Assembly: GCA_946619625.1 (NCBI GenBank)
Contig: CAMOMF010000197.1
Span: forward strand, 1-7,036
Reading direction: 5' to 3'
From: an uncultured Bacteroidales bacterium
GTDB taxonomy: Bacteria; Bacteroidota; Bacteroidia; Bacteroidales; Paludibacteraceae
Length of the DNA stretch: 7,036 nucleotides
Shown: piece after piece, positions 1-6,202 of the stretch
How positions within the stretch are numbered: the first letter of the stretch is position 1
Layout of the letters: every line of letters begins with the position of its first letter
Translations under genes and position numbers: made by a program
Notes under the pieces: model-generated
Told to the model about the DNA's origin: nothing
The model's input: the letters and a program-made list of their open reading frames with translations, nothing else
The model's database searches: none

Positions 1-642
1 GTAGTTGTTGGAGCAGTTGGTGACAATAGTAGGCAGCCCGTAGGTGTCGTGGAAAGCACGGACAAAGTGGTCAGACGATGCCTTGGCAGCGCTGTACGGG
101 CTGTGAGGCTGATACTTGAGGTCCTCGGTGAAGAACTTCTCGCCATACGCCAAATGGTGGGTGCCGGAGGATGCCTTTGTGGTGAACGGCGGCTCGATTC
201 CTTCGGGGTGCGTCATCTGGAGTGCTCCATAGACCTCGTCGGTGGAGATATGGTAGAACCGCTTGCCCTCGAATTTCTCGGGAAGAGTTTCCCAATAGCA
301 TTTGGCAGCCTGAAGGAGTGAGAGCGTACCCATGACGTTGGTCTGGGCGAAAGTGAAGGGATCCTTGATAGAACGGTCCACGTGGCTCTCTGCCGCAAGG
401 TGAATGATGCCATCAACGTGTTCGGACTGCATGAGGTGAAGGACACCTTCGAAATCACAGATGTCCATCTTCACGAACTTATAATTAGGCTTGTCCTCGA
501 TATCCTTGAGGTTAGCGAGGTTGCCTGCGTACGTGAGTTTATCGAGGTTGATAATCTTGTACTCGGGATATTTGTTCACAAAAAGGCGAACAACGTGTGA
601 GCCAATGAATCCGGCTCCACCGGTTATAATAATGCTGCGCAT
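1..642 (-). CDS. rfbB: dTDP-glucose 4,6-dehydratase RfbB, N-terminal 214 residues, cut by window edge
   Basis: RfbB converts dTDP-glucose to dTDP-4-keto-6-deoxyglucose, the second step toward dTDP-rhamnose and other deoxysugars. I translated it by hand: 642 bases give 214 codons with no stop, open through the left edge. The Rossmann motif GGAGFIGS is at 8-15, Asp34 binds the NAD ribose region, and LTYAGN (36-41) is typical of RfbB. HLAAESHVDRS is at 81-91. The catalytic Thr-Asp-Glu is at 134-136, and the Tyr-x3-Lys pair is Tyr183 and Lys187. NCSNNY at 209-214 ends the visible part. Between the catalytic triad and Tyr183 there are about 15 more residues than in E. coli RfbB, a loop I recall from Bacteroidota versions. 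The ATG at 640-642 sits 23 bases after the phosphatase stop. About 40% of the protein is missing beyond the edge, where rhamnose-pathway partners may follow. Confidence 0.95.
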   Translation of the reverse strand, partial: MRSIIITGGAGFIGSHVVRLFVNKYPEYKIINLDKLTYAGNLANLKDIEDKPNYKFVKMDICDFEGVLHLMQSEHVDGIIHLAAESHVDRSIKDPFTFAQTNVMGTLSLLQAAKCYWETLPEKFEGKRFYHISTDEVYGALQMTHPEGIEPPFTTKASSGTHHLAYGEKFFTEDLKYQPHSPYSAAKASSDHFVRAFHDTYGLPTIVTNCSNNY

Positions 643-665
643 TTATCAATTTGTATATTAGTAAA

Positions 666-1400
666 TTAATCTCCCTTGGGGAGTTGGGATAGGAGTTTGG
701 AGTCCACTTTGGAGGTGAGGATACGGTCTAATTGGGCGTTGGAATGGAGGTCGGTTGCCACGAAAGAGTACATGCCGTGGCTCAAGAGGTGACGGAGGAT
801 CTTCATAGACGCTTCGCCGTATTGTCCGGTGAGTGAGAGGTAGTTCATCTGCAGGCGTGCACCCATGTCGATCCACCTGTCGTAATCGGAAAGGGAGTCC
901 ACCATGTAGAGGTAACGCTCGGGATGCGCGATGATAGGACGGAGCCCCGCCATGTTCAGTTCAAAGATAGCGTCCTCGAAATTGCGGCTTCGGAAGAAAT
1001 AACTCATCTCGATGAGGATACTGCCATCGGGATAGGTGAGCAATTCGTCGGCATGCTCGGCAACACGTTTTTCGAAGTTGTTGACCACCATGTATTCCGC
1101 CGCCAAACTGAGAACACCTTCCGTTCCCTTTAGAGGGGGAGGCAGGATGTCATTGACCTGCGGTTGGAACTTATCGAAGACTTCGCGGAAATGTGCTTCA
1201 GACTCGTTGGGGTAAACATCCGGATTCATGTGCGGAGTGAAGACAATCTGCTTGACGCCATGTTGCACCATCTTTTCGATAGCGCGGATTGAGTCCTCCG
1301 GAGTTTTGAACCCATCATCCACTCCGGGCAAGAGATGGTTGTGGATATCCCGTTGCCCGAGTGTGATGAGTTGCTTATGTCGGAAGAGGTCGAAAATCAA
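666..1400 (-). CDS. cpsB: PHP-type protein-tyrosine phosphatase (CpsB/YwqE-like)
   Basis: This 244-residue metal-dependent phosphatase of the PHP fold is expected to dephosphorylate the Tyr-rich tails of the Wzc kinases. All the metal-binding motifs are visible: DIHNHLLPGVDDG at 18-30 (His20, His22), TPH at 55-57, AAEY with Glu102, IEMS with Glu131, IIAHPERY with His159, and TDLHS with Asp217 and His219. Length matches the CpsB/YwqE family, which replaces the low-molecular-weight Wzb phosphatase of Proteobacteria. The start is TTG at 1398-1400: no ATG or GTG occurs in frame before the upstream stop at 1431-1433, and the resulting MIFDLFRHK is like family N-termini. Residues 86-96 (PPPLKGTEG region) look like an insertion between two helices, encoded by palindrome-rich DNA. 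The stop is 23 bases before rfbB, so the two are probably in one transcript. Confidence 0.93.
   Translation of the reverse strand: MIFDLFRHKQLITLGQRDIHNHLLPGVDDGFKTPEDSIRAIEKMVQHGVKQIVFTPHMNPDVYPNESEAHFREVFDKFQPQVNDILPPPLKGTEGVLSLAAEYMVVNNFEKRVAEHADELLTYPDGSILIEMSYFFRSRNFEDAIFELNMAGLRPIIAHPERYLYMVDSLSDYDRWIDMGARLQMNYLSLTGQYGEASMKILRHLLSHGMYSFVATDLHSNAQLDRILTSKVDSKLLSQLPKGD
671..683. repeat. Perfect inverted repeat at the 3' end of the phosphatase gene
   Basis: CTCCC, three bases, then GGGAG forms a perfect 5-base-pair stem covering the last codons of the phosphatase (LPKG), just before its TAA. The minus-strand RNA continues AUUAAUUUAC, which is A/U-rich but not a real T run, so at most it is a weak attenuator or a processing and stability element between the phosphatase and rfbB. 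The stem is seen; the role is unknown. Confidence 0.35.
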
Positions 1401-1437
1401 CTTGTGAAAATTTTGTTCTTCAATACCTAATTATCTT

Positions 1438-1656
1438 TTATCCTGATTTTAAGTGTTTTATGCTTCTTTTCCGTTTCCTTAAAATCTTCAGGTACAGATA
1501 CTTCTCTCTTTCCCCTGCTCGAATGCTCGAACGGGTTCTGAGGTAAAGTATGTTTTTGCGTTCTTCAGTAAGACAGAGGTAAAACCTATGTACTACTTTA
1601 TATATGCGCGAACGCAGGTGCGCGAGATGAACGTAAGTTTTCTGCTCGTGGAGCAA
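1438..1656 (-). CDS. Doubtful small basic ORF or gene relic
   Basis: A frame of 72 codons, starting only with TTG, would encode a strongly basic peptide rich in Lys, Arg, Leu and Tyr, ending KHLKSG. The same frame stays open upstream to 1737, overlapping the end of wzc, but has no ATG or GTG anywhere. Just before the TTG the frame reads QSVQDSCLLNLLHEQK when continued. To my eye this recalls the region 2 end of ECF sigma factors (a SVRNxCLNxLxHEK-like pattern), but no convincing region 4 follows in this or a neighbouring frame. Codon use is not clearly coding. It may be a relic, a real small protein, or chance. I do not assign a function. Confidence 0.18.
   Translation of the reverse strand: MLHEQKTYVHLAHLRSRIYKVVHRFYLCLTEERKNILYLRTRSSIRAGEREKYLYLKILRKRKRSIKHLKSG
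1581..1612 (-). promoter_or_regulatory. Weak candidate promoter upstream of the phosphatase gene
   Basis: TTCG (1612-1609) and TAGGTTTT (1588-1581) on the minus strand are 20 bases apart, the same spacing as the stronger promoter ahead of wza. Each box differs from the Bacteroides consensus at one base. Transcription would start near 1574. With short degenerate boxes a chance match is quite possible. Confidence 0.22.
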
Positions 1657-1703
1657 ATTGAGGAGGCAGGAGTCCTGAACAGACTGTAGTGCCTGAGAGC
1701 GGA

Positions 1704-4217
1704 TTATTTCTTGTGGTGGCGATGCTTGGAGGATTGGTCAGACTCATTACCATATCCGTAACCATAACCATAGCCGTAGCCATAACCATAGCCACGTCCA
1801 TAACCATAGCCGTAACCATAGCCAGCCCCATAACCATAACGGTACTTGCGGTCAGCGAGGTCGAGGTCGTTGAGGACGATGTTGACATTCTTCATCGGTT
1901 TAGCGACGGAGTGGATTGCCTCGTTGATTTCCGGCAACATCTTGAGTGGCGTGTAGTTGGCACGAACGACATAGAGCGTAGCGTCCACAAAAGCGTTGAT
2001 AAGGAAGGAGTCGGAAACAGGTAGATACGGTGCGGAGTCCACGATGATGTAATCGTACTTGTCACGGAAATGGTTGATAATCTCACCTTCCTTACCCTGC
2101 GAGAGCAACTCAGTGGGGTTAGGGGGAATAACACCAGACATAATGATATCCAAGTTTGGAGAGACCTCAGACGGAAGCACCATCTCGTCCAAATCCGTCA
2201 GTTTGCCAATCAGGTAGGCAACGACACTCTTCTGCTTGTCGAACTTGATATGCGGGAAGAGTTTGGGGAGAACCGGCTTACGTAGGTCGAGACCCATAAG
2301 GAGCACTTTCTTGCCCGTATGCGAGATAGAGAGTGCCAAGTTGGCTGCGATGAACGATTTGCCTTCCCCCGGAGTAGAAGAGGTAAGTTGAATGACGCGT
2401 ACATCCTTCAGGTACTGGAGGTTGGAGCGCAGCATTCTGAACGATTCGGATACCGCGTCACGACCGTTTTCGCCAATCAGCGGTGAAGCGGCTTTCTGGC
2501 GCGGAACAATACCTAAGACGGTAGCGTCTACATGGTCGGTAACGTCTTTCTTGGTTTCCACCTTAGACTTGAGGAACATGCGCAGGAAGAAGATTCCGAT
2601 GGGCAGCGCCAGACCAAGAATAAACGCCACAAGGATGATGCTACGCTTGTTGGGGCTGATAGGACGCGCCTCGCCAAAGGCAGCCTCGATGATACGGAAG
2701 TTCTCCGTTTGGCTGTACATGGTGATTTGCGCCTCCTCACGTTTTTGCTGGAGCATGAGGTAAAGCGGCTCGATGATGTCGATCTGACGAGAGAGTTGCT
2801 GTACTTCCAGTTGTTGTCCAGGGAGAGACTCCATTTGTCGTTGGGAAGTTGCAAGGGTCTTGCGAAGTTCTTTCTCGCGGATATTATATACCTTGACAAG
2901 GTTAGCGATGGAAAGTTCAATAGACTTCTTTCCGTCCTCCAATTGCGAGTTCATGTTGAGCACGCGGGGGTTGGTCTCGGACGAGTTTGCCACCATACGG
3001 TTACGTTCGGAAACGAAAGAGTTGTAGTTGGCAATGATGGAGTTCAGTCCAGCGTCTTGGAGTCCGATATTGGTAGGGATGACCTGATAAACGCCCACTC
3101 CTTGTTCGCCGATATAGGCGGTAATCATATCAAGGATTTGGAGTTGCAATTCGACCTCGGTGAGTTGGTTTTTGTACTGCATATCAGACTGAATAGCCGC
3201 CTGTGACTGGCTGGCGAGGTTGACGATGGTGTTACCGGTCTGATACTGTTTGTAGTTGCGTTCGGCATTGCCCAATTCCCTTGCGAGTGCATCAAGTCGT
3301 TGGTCAATAAAGTCGATGGTCTGCAGAGTAGCCTGATTCTTGTAGTCGCGCGCCTCTTGGTTGGCGAGAAGGATAATCGTGTTGAGGATATCCTCAGCCC
3401 GCTTTGGACGGGAGTCAGAAATAGTAAGGGTGACGACGTCAGAGGTCTTTGCCTGTTTGATGGTCGTTTCCACGGTTGCGTCGAAGGCTTTCTCGAACGC
3501 CTTCGCAGCCATTTTCGGAGTTGCCCACGTGCAGAGATAAGAAGAGTTTTCCTTCATCTCTTCCTTGGCAAGGTCATTGATAGTGAGAGTAAAGGTAAGT
3601 CCCTCAAGCGCGATGGGCTCGCCATAGGCATACTCCTTTTTCTGAAGTTTCTGCTTGTAACCATTGAGAATGACCTTCTGGAGTTTGATGTCGCCATTCT
3701 TGGTATGCTTGAATTTGACAGAAAGCGCTTGCGGCCGGAACTCCTCGGGATAGAGTGAGTCAGTCGTAAGGGTGAGTGTATAAGGATTGTCCTCGTAGAA
3801 CTCGTAGAGTTTGTGTGCCAAGAGTCCGCGTCCGTAGGAAGAGCGGTCCAGGACGGGAAGTCGATATTGGAAATAGCGTGTATTGAGATTCAGTTCTTCC
3901 ACCGCCTTCGCCATAAGAGAGGGGGATTTGAGGATAAAGATCTCGTTGTCTATTTTGCGTGCGCGGGTGTTACCTGTGAGTTCAGCGAAGAGAGCCATCT
4001 CGGTATTGGTACCATCATTGTTGTTGAGCATGATCCATGCCTGACGCTGGAACATAGGTGTCTGCATACGTGCATAGACAAATCCCAATACGAGGAAGAC
4101 GAAAGCGGAGGCAATCATCCACCAGCGAATACGCCAAATGAACTCAAGAAGTTCACGAATGTCAAGACCTTGCTCTTGCTGCTCTTGCGATTTTGATTCA
4201 ATGTTGTTGGTTTCCAT
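1704..4217 (-). CDS. wzc: Wzc-type polysaccharide co-polymerase with tyrosine autokinase domain
   Basis: This complete 837-residue inner-membrane protein sets chain length and drives export together with Wza. Order of parts: a cytoplasmic N-terminus; membrane helix 1 at about 32-49; a large periplasmic region with Wzz-type start and coiled-coil stretches near 290-330 and 425-500; membrane helix 2 at about 526-547; then the BY-kinase domain. In the kinase, Walker A is STPGEGKS ending at Ser621, Walker A' is MGLDLRKP at 641-648, GVIPPNP is at 695-701, and Walker B is YIIVD ending at Asp727. The first Asp usual in Walker A' is Gly here; Asp644 is kept. Residues 792-823 are almost pure Tyr-Gly with 14 Tyr, followed by a His/Lys-rich end. 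This tail is the expected autophosphorylation site. The ATG gives a full N-terminus. The PHP phosphatase two features downstream is the likely partner that removes the phosphates. Confidence 0.96.
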   Translation of the reverse strand: METNNIESKSQEQQEQGLDIRELLEFIWRIRWWMIASAFVFLVLGFVYARMQTPMFQRQAWIMLNNNDGTNTEMALFAELTGNTRARKIDNEIFILKSPSLMAKAVEELNLNTRYFQYRLPVLDRSSYGRGLLAHKLYEFYEDNPYTLTLTTDSLYPEEFRPQALSVKFKHTKNGDIKLQKVILNGYKQKLQKKEYAYGEPIALEGLTFTLTINDLAKEEMKENSSYLCTWATPKMAAKAFEKAFDATVETTIKQAKTSDVVTLTISDSRPKRAEDILNTIILLANQEARDYKNQATLQTIDFIDQRLDALARELGNAERNYKQYQTGNTIVNLASQSQAAIQSDMQYKNQLTEVELQLQILDMITAYIGEQGVGVYQVIPTNIGLQDAGLNSIIANYNSFVSERNRMVANSSETNPRVLNMNSQLEDGKKSIELSIANLVKVYNIREKELRKTLATSQRQMESLPGQQLEVQQLSRQIDIIEPLYLMLQQKREEAQITMYSQTENFRIIEAAFGEARPISPNKRSIILVAFILGLALPIGIFFLRMFLKSKVETKKDVTDHVDATVLGIVPRQKAASPLIGENGRDAVSESFRMLRSNLQYLKDVRVIQLTSSTPGEGKSFIAANLALSISHTGKKVLLMGLDLRKPVLPKLFPHIKFDKQKSVVAYLIGKLTDLDEMVLPSEVSPNLDIIMSGVIPPNPTELLSQGKEGEIINHFRDKYDYIIVDSAPYLPVSDSFLINAFVDATLYVVRANYTPLKMLPEINEAIHSVAKPMKNVNIVLNDLDLADRKYRYGYGAGYGYGYGYGRGYGYGYGYGYGYGYGNESDQSSKHRHHKK
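1749..1844 (-). repeat. Degenerate hexamer array encoding the Tyr-Gly tail of the complete kinase
   Basis: The tail is encoded by tandem six-base units of the form TAYGGN (minus strand), with Arg or Ala replacing single residues in three places. The third base of both codons varies (TAT or TAC; GGT, GGC, GGA or GGG), so the protein pattern is kept more strictly than the DNA pattern. That favours selection on the peptide. Copy number could still change by slippage in steps of two residues without breaking the frame. A shorter array of the same kind ends the other kinase near 6238-6267. Confidence 0.85.
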
Positions 4218-4332
4218 ATCGTAGGGAAATTGATAAAAAAGATTCTTATTTTAGTATGGAGGTTGTACGGAGACCGTCCGAAGAGGGTAAGGAGGCCGTT
4301 ATAAAAATGTATAACAATTTTTGCGAAAAAAA

Positions 4333-5160
4333 TTATTTTCTTGTCAGCGATATGATGAGCGTAACGAGCGAGACGGTCGTGGTAACAGACGAGAGTGCTG
4401 TTGACCAGATTCCCGTTGCGGCAGTGGCTGTAGCGACGCGGCTGGCAGAAGCGGGGACATAAACCACATCGTTCTGCTGAAGGTAGAAGTAGGGACTGTT
4501 GAGCAGTTCAGCCGACTTGAGGTCAATCGTATAGTGCTTGGGTACACCGTTCTCTTCGCGGATGAGGAGGATGCCTTCGCGCTCGGCGGTCAGATTGAGG
4601 TCACCTGCTCGTCCAAGTGCCTGCAGGAGCGTGATTTTCTCGGAATCCATGACATAAGTACCAGGAGAACGGACCTCACCGAGGACGGTGATTTTGTAGT
4701 TCTTGATTGCCACATAAACGATGGGATCCTTGACGTCCTTACCAATCTCGTTCTGAAGATAAGTAACCAGTTGGTTACGCGTCATACCCTCCACGTGGAT
4801 TGTGCCAAGAATCGGGAAGTTGATGTTTCCGTCCGGATCAACGAGGTAGGTCAGTGTGGCATTTTCAGGATTGGAAGATGCAGTAGAAACATTCGCGCCC
4901 ATTTCACCAAGGGTGAGGTTGTAAGGAGCGGTAACGGTTTTGTCCGGTCCACTGACCACAATTGCGAGACGGTCGTCTTTCTTGATGACTGCTTCGTATT
5001 CGGTTGTCTGCGGTTTAGGCTGCACATCCTCGATGTTTTGAAAATAGAGAATATCTTTGCGCGTAGCGCAGGAAGGGGCGAGGAGAGCTATAGCCACTGT
5101 AGCAATGAGTGCCGTCAAAAAAGCTCCCTTGGTTTTGGACAAAATACTAATATAGTTCAT
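4333..5160 (-). CDS. wza: Wza-type polysaccharide export outer-membrane lipoprotein
   Basis: This 275-residue protein is expected to form the outer-membrane exit channel for capsule or exopolysaccharide. The N-terminus is a lipoprotein signal: a Lys-containing start, a hydrophobic stretch at about 13-28, then APS-Cys with Cys31 as the lipidation site. Residues 54-150 match the polysaccharide export domain (DDRLAIVV, YLVDPDGNINFPILG, GMTRNQLVTYL). An SLBB domain follows at about 155-205 (ITVLGEVRSPGTYV, LLQALGRAGDL), then DVVYVPAS at 231-238. The last 25 residues form one amphipathic or membrane helix and end TRK, as expected for the helical barrel of Wza. It is shorter than E. coli Wza, in line with one SLBB repeat instead of two. 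The ATG start gives a full signal peptide and lies downstream of a good promoter. The complete wzc follows after 115 bases, so the two are probably co-transcribed. Family assignment is firm. Confidence 0.93.
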   Translation of the reverse strand: MNYISILSKTKGAFLTALIATVAIALLAPSCATRKDILYFQNIEDVQPKPQTTEYEAVIKKDDRLAIVVSGPDKTVTAPYNLTLGEMGANVSTASSNPENATLTYLVDPDGNINFPILGTIHVEGMTRNQLVTYLQNEIGKDVKDPIVYVAIKNYKITVLGEVRSPGTYVMDSEKITLLQALGRAGDLNLTAEREGILLIREENGVPKHYTIDLKSAELLNSPYFYLQQNDVVYVPASASRVATATAATGIWSTALSSVTTTVSLVTLIISLTRK

Positions 5161-5194
5161 ACAATTTTAATTTTCAACGTTATACAAATCCCGT

Positions 5195-5202
5195 GGGGGG
5201 GG
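5195..5202 (-). repeat. Homopolymer run of eight C (minus strand) in the wza leader
   Basis: Eight consecutive C on the transcribed-sense strand (eight G on plus) lie 35 bases before the wza start, between the leader hairpin and the coding region. Runs of this length can vary by slipped-strand mispairing. Being in the leader, a length change would alter RNA folding or spacing, not the reading frame. The run is seen directly; variability is only a possibility. Confidence 0.6.
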
Positions 5203-5205
5203 TAA

Positions 5206-5235
5206 AATTATCACGTGCCTGCGCCCGTAATAATT
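5206..5235 (-). promoter_or_regulatory. Hairpin at the 5' end of the wza leader RNA
   Basis: On the minus strand, AATTATTACG (5235-5226) and CGTGATAATT (5215-5206) can form a 10-base-pair stem with one U-G wobble and a 10-base loop, GGCGCAGGCA. Plus-strand RNA would have a C-A mismatch at the wobble position, so the structure fits the transcribed strand better. The stem would begin within a few bases of the predicted transcription start. A 5'-terminal hairpin may stabilise the mRNA or serve as a pause or antitermination element. The structure is seen; the role is inferred. Confidence 0.5.
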
Positions 5236-5242
5236 CAGTCTG

Positions 5243-5274
5243 CAAAATTACAAAAAATATTTGGGATGGGCAAA
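5243..5274 (-). promoter_or_regulatory. Bacteroidota-type promoter for the wza-wzc operon
   Basis: On the minus strand, TTTG (5274-5271) is followed after 20 bases by TAATTTTG (5250-5243). This matches the Bacteroides sigma-ABfr consensus (TTTG around -33, TAnnTTTG around -7) with the usual spacing. Transcription should begin near 5236-5239, about 75-80 bases before the wza ATG. It lies in the only large AT-rich gap ahead of wza. An imperfect AT-rich inverted repeat (5252-5280) overlaps the -33 box and spacer and might be an operator, but nothing else supports that. Confidence 0.7.
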
Positions 5275-5312
5275 TTTTTTAGGGGGAAAAACACACTTTT
5301 AGGGTACTTTTT

Positions 5313-6197
5313 TCACCCCATCTGCATTTTTATGATTTTTTCCCGATAAGAAAGTGTCTTTTCGACGAGTCGTTTAGCCGATTCGGACTTGAGTGCAGGT
5401 TGAAGTTCGAGAATCTGTTTCAGAACGGGGGTCGCATGCTCATTACCGTGTTCGGCAAGAAGATATGCCAGCATGAGGTAACAGAGGAAACGCACTTTGG
5501 CATTGAGCGCAGGAACAGAAAGGTTGGCAAAACGCCGGATAAAGACCTTGAGATGCGCCTCCAATTCGGGTGGTACGGGTTCCCCTTCCAGATATATCCG
5601 GATTGCCTTGAGTAAACGGGGCTGAAAGGAGTCCAGTTTTTGATAGAGGTGTTTTCCTTCCGGCGCGAACTCGAGTACCTCGATAAACTCAGGAGAGATA
5701 TCCACCGTAGGGACGGCTACGAGGTCGCCGACACGTACAATAACGCGTCCTCCGTCTTTGCCTTGACGAGCCTCCAAAATGCCCTCTATGCCCTTTAAAG
5801 GCCCCCCAATAATGCGCACCCGGTCCCCTTTGGAGAGCATATCCGCCGTAGGTGCCACAAAGGGGATGTCGCCTGTGTATTGTTCCACCGCACGAATAAA
5901 GTTTTTCATCTGGAAATCCGGTACGACCAAATGTTGTCCAAGCGAGCCATCAGATGTACGCTGGCGGAGAAAAGCGACACCATCGTTTGCTGCTGTAAAG
6001 TCGTCCACTACAGACTCTTCCGCCCTGACAAAAATATAACTGAAGAGCAATGGTTTTTCCACCGCCTCCTCTTTTTCTCCGCGCTTGACGACGGTTTTGG
6101 TAGTAGGCAGGAAAAACTCTATCTTCGCAGCCGTCAGAAGGTCACGGAACTTCAGGGCGGCGGAAGAAATGCGCATTTTTAAGACGAACCAGTTCAA
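5313..6197 (-). CDS. upxY: UpxY-family (NusG paralogue) transcription antiterminator
   Basis: This is a specialised NusG/RfaH relative of 294 residues. An NGN domain covers about residues 2-115: NWFVLK forms the first strand and PLLFSYIFVR is the typical core. A KOW motif sits at about 120-145 (KGDRVRIIGGPLKGIEG). Residues 185-294 are a mainly helical, charged extension that a minimal NusG lacks. In Bacteroides, UpxY proteins bind RNA polymerase and prevent premature termination in the leader of their own capsule operon. The start is TTG at 6195-6197. The next Met, residue 8, would remove the first strand of the NGN fold, and no ATG lies closer upstream. It starts 5 bases after the upstream kinase stop, so translational coupling is likely. 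Unusually, it follows a kinase gene instead of opening the operon, and no upxZ-like gene is visible beside it. An internal promoter follows. Family assignment is firm; the target leader is inferred. Confidence 0.9.
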   Translation of the reverse strand: MNWFVLKMRISSAALKFRDLLTAAKIEFFLPTTKTVVKRGEKEEAVEKPLLFSYIFVRAEESVVDDFTAANDGVAFLRQRTSDGSLGQHLVVPDFQMKNFIRAVEQYTGDIPFVAPTADMLSKGDRVRIIGGPLKGIEGILEARQGKDGGRVIVRVGDLVAVPTVDISPEFIEVLEFAPEGKHLYQKLDSFQPRLLKAIRIYLEGEPVPPELEAHLKVFIRRFANLSVPALNAKVRFLCYLMLAYLLAEHGNEHATPVLKQILELQPALKSESAKRLVEKTLSYREKIIKMQMG

Positions 6198-6202
6198 GAG
6201 CG

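Larger units (their letters stand above)
1401..1703 (-). other. 303-base gap between wzc and the PHP phosphatase gene
   Basis: No confident gene lies here, which is unusual in an otherwise compact operon. One minus-strand frame is open from 1737 to 1438, described separately. A weak promoter candidate is present: TTCG (1612-1609), 20 bases, TAGGTTTT (1588-1581), with one mismatch in each box, which could drive the phosphatase and rfbB with a leader of about 170 bases. Two small stem-loops occur, TGCTC/GAGCA (1643-1655) and a TGCG-TTCG-CGCA fold near 1605-1616. Neither is followed by a T run, so neither looks like a terminator. Confidence 0.6.

Noticed and set aside
1749..1844. Array-like repeat resembling a CRISPR or satellite
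   Set aside because: The period is six bases with no spacers, and it encodes the expected Tyr-rich tail in frame with wzc.
1598..1888. Minus-strand frame rich in Met-Val and Ala-Met repeats
   Set aside because: It is the hexamer array of the wzc tail read in another frame, so the repeats have no independent meaning.
2532..3206. Plus-strand open frame of 224 codons
   Set aside because: It lies antisense inside the complete wzc, whose motifs and length are fully convincing. It has no recognisable domain and its composition looks like a coding shadow.
4298..4315. Six-base-pair inverted repeat GTTATA/TATAAC between wza and wzc
   Set aside because: It is all weak pairs but one and has no following T run. 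At most it is a minor mRNA structure, and chance is likely in this AT-rich gap.
4534..5205. Plus-strand open frame of 223 codons
   Set aside because: It is antisense to wza and its leader, shows no family motif, and would conflict with the promoter and lipoprotein gene.
5252..5280. AT-rich inverted repeat after upxY as an intrinsic terminator
   Set aside because: The stem is nearly all A-T with a two-base bulge and no separate T run. It overlaps a strong promoter match, so its symmetry is probably due to composition.
5161..5312. Invertible promoter segment, as in Bacteroides capsule loci
   Set aside because: I found no matching inverted repeats flanking the promoter and no recombinase gene in the window.
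6174..6176. ATG at residue 8 as the true start of the upxY-like gene
   Set aside because: It would delete the WFVLK strand that begins the NGN fold in this family.
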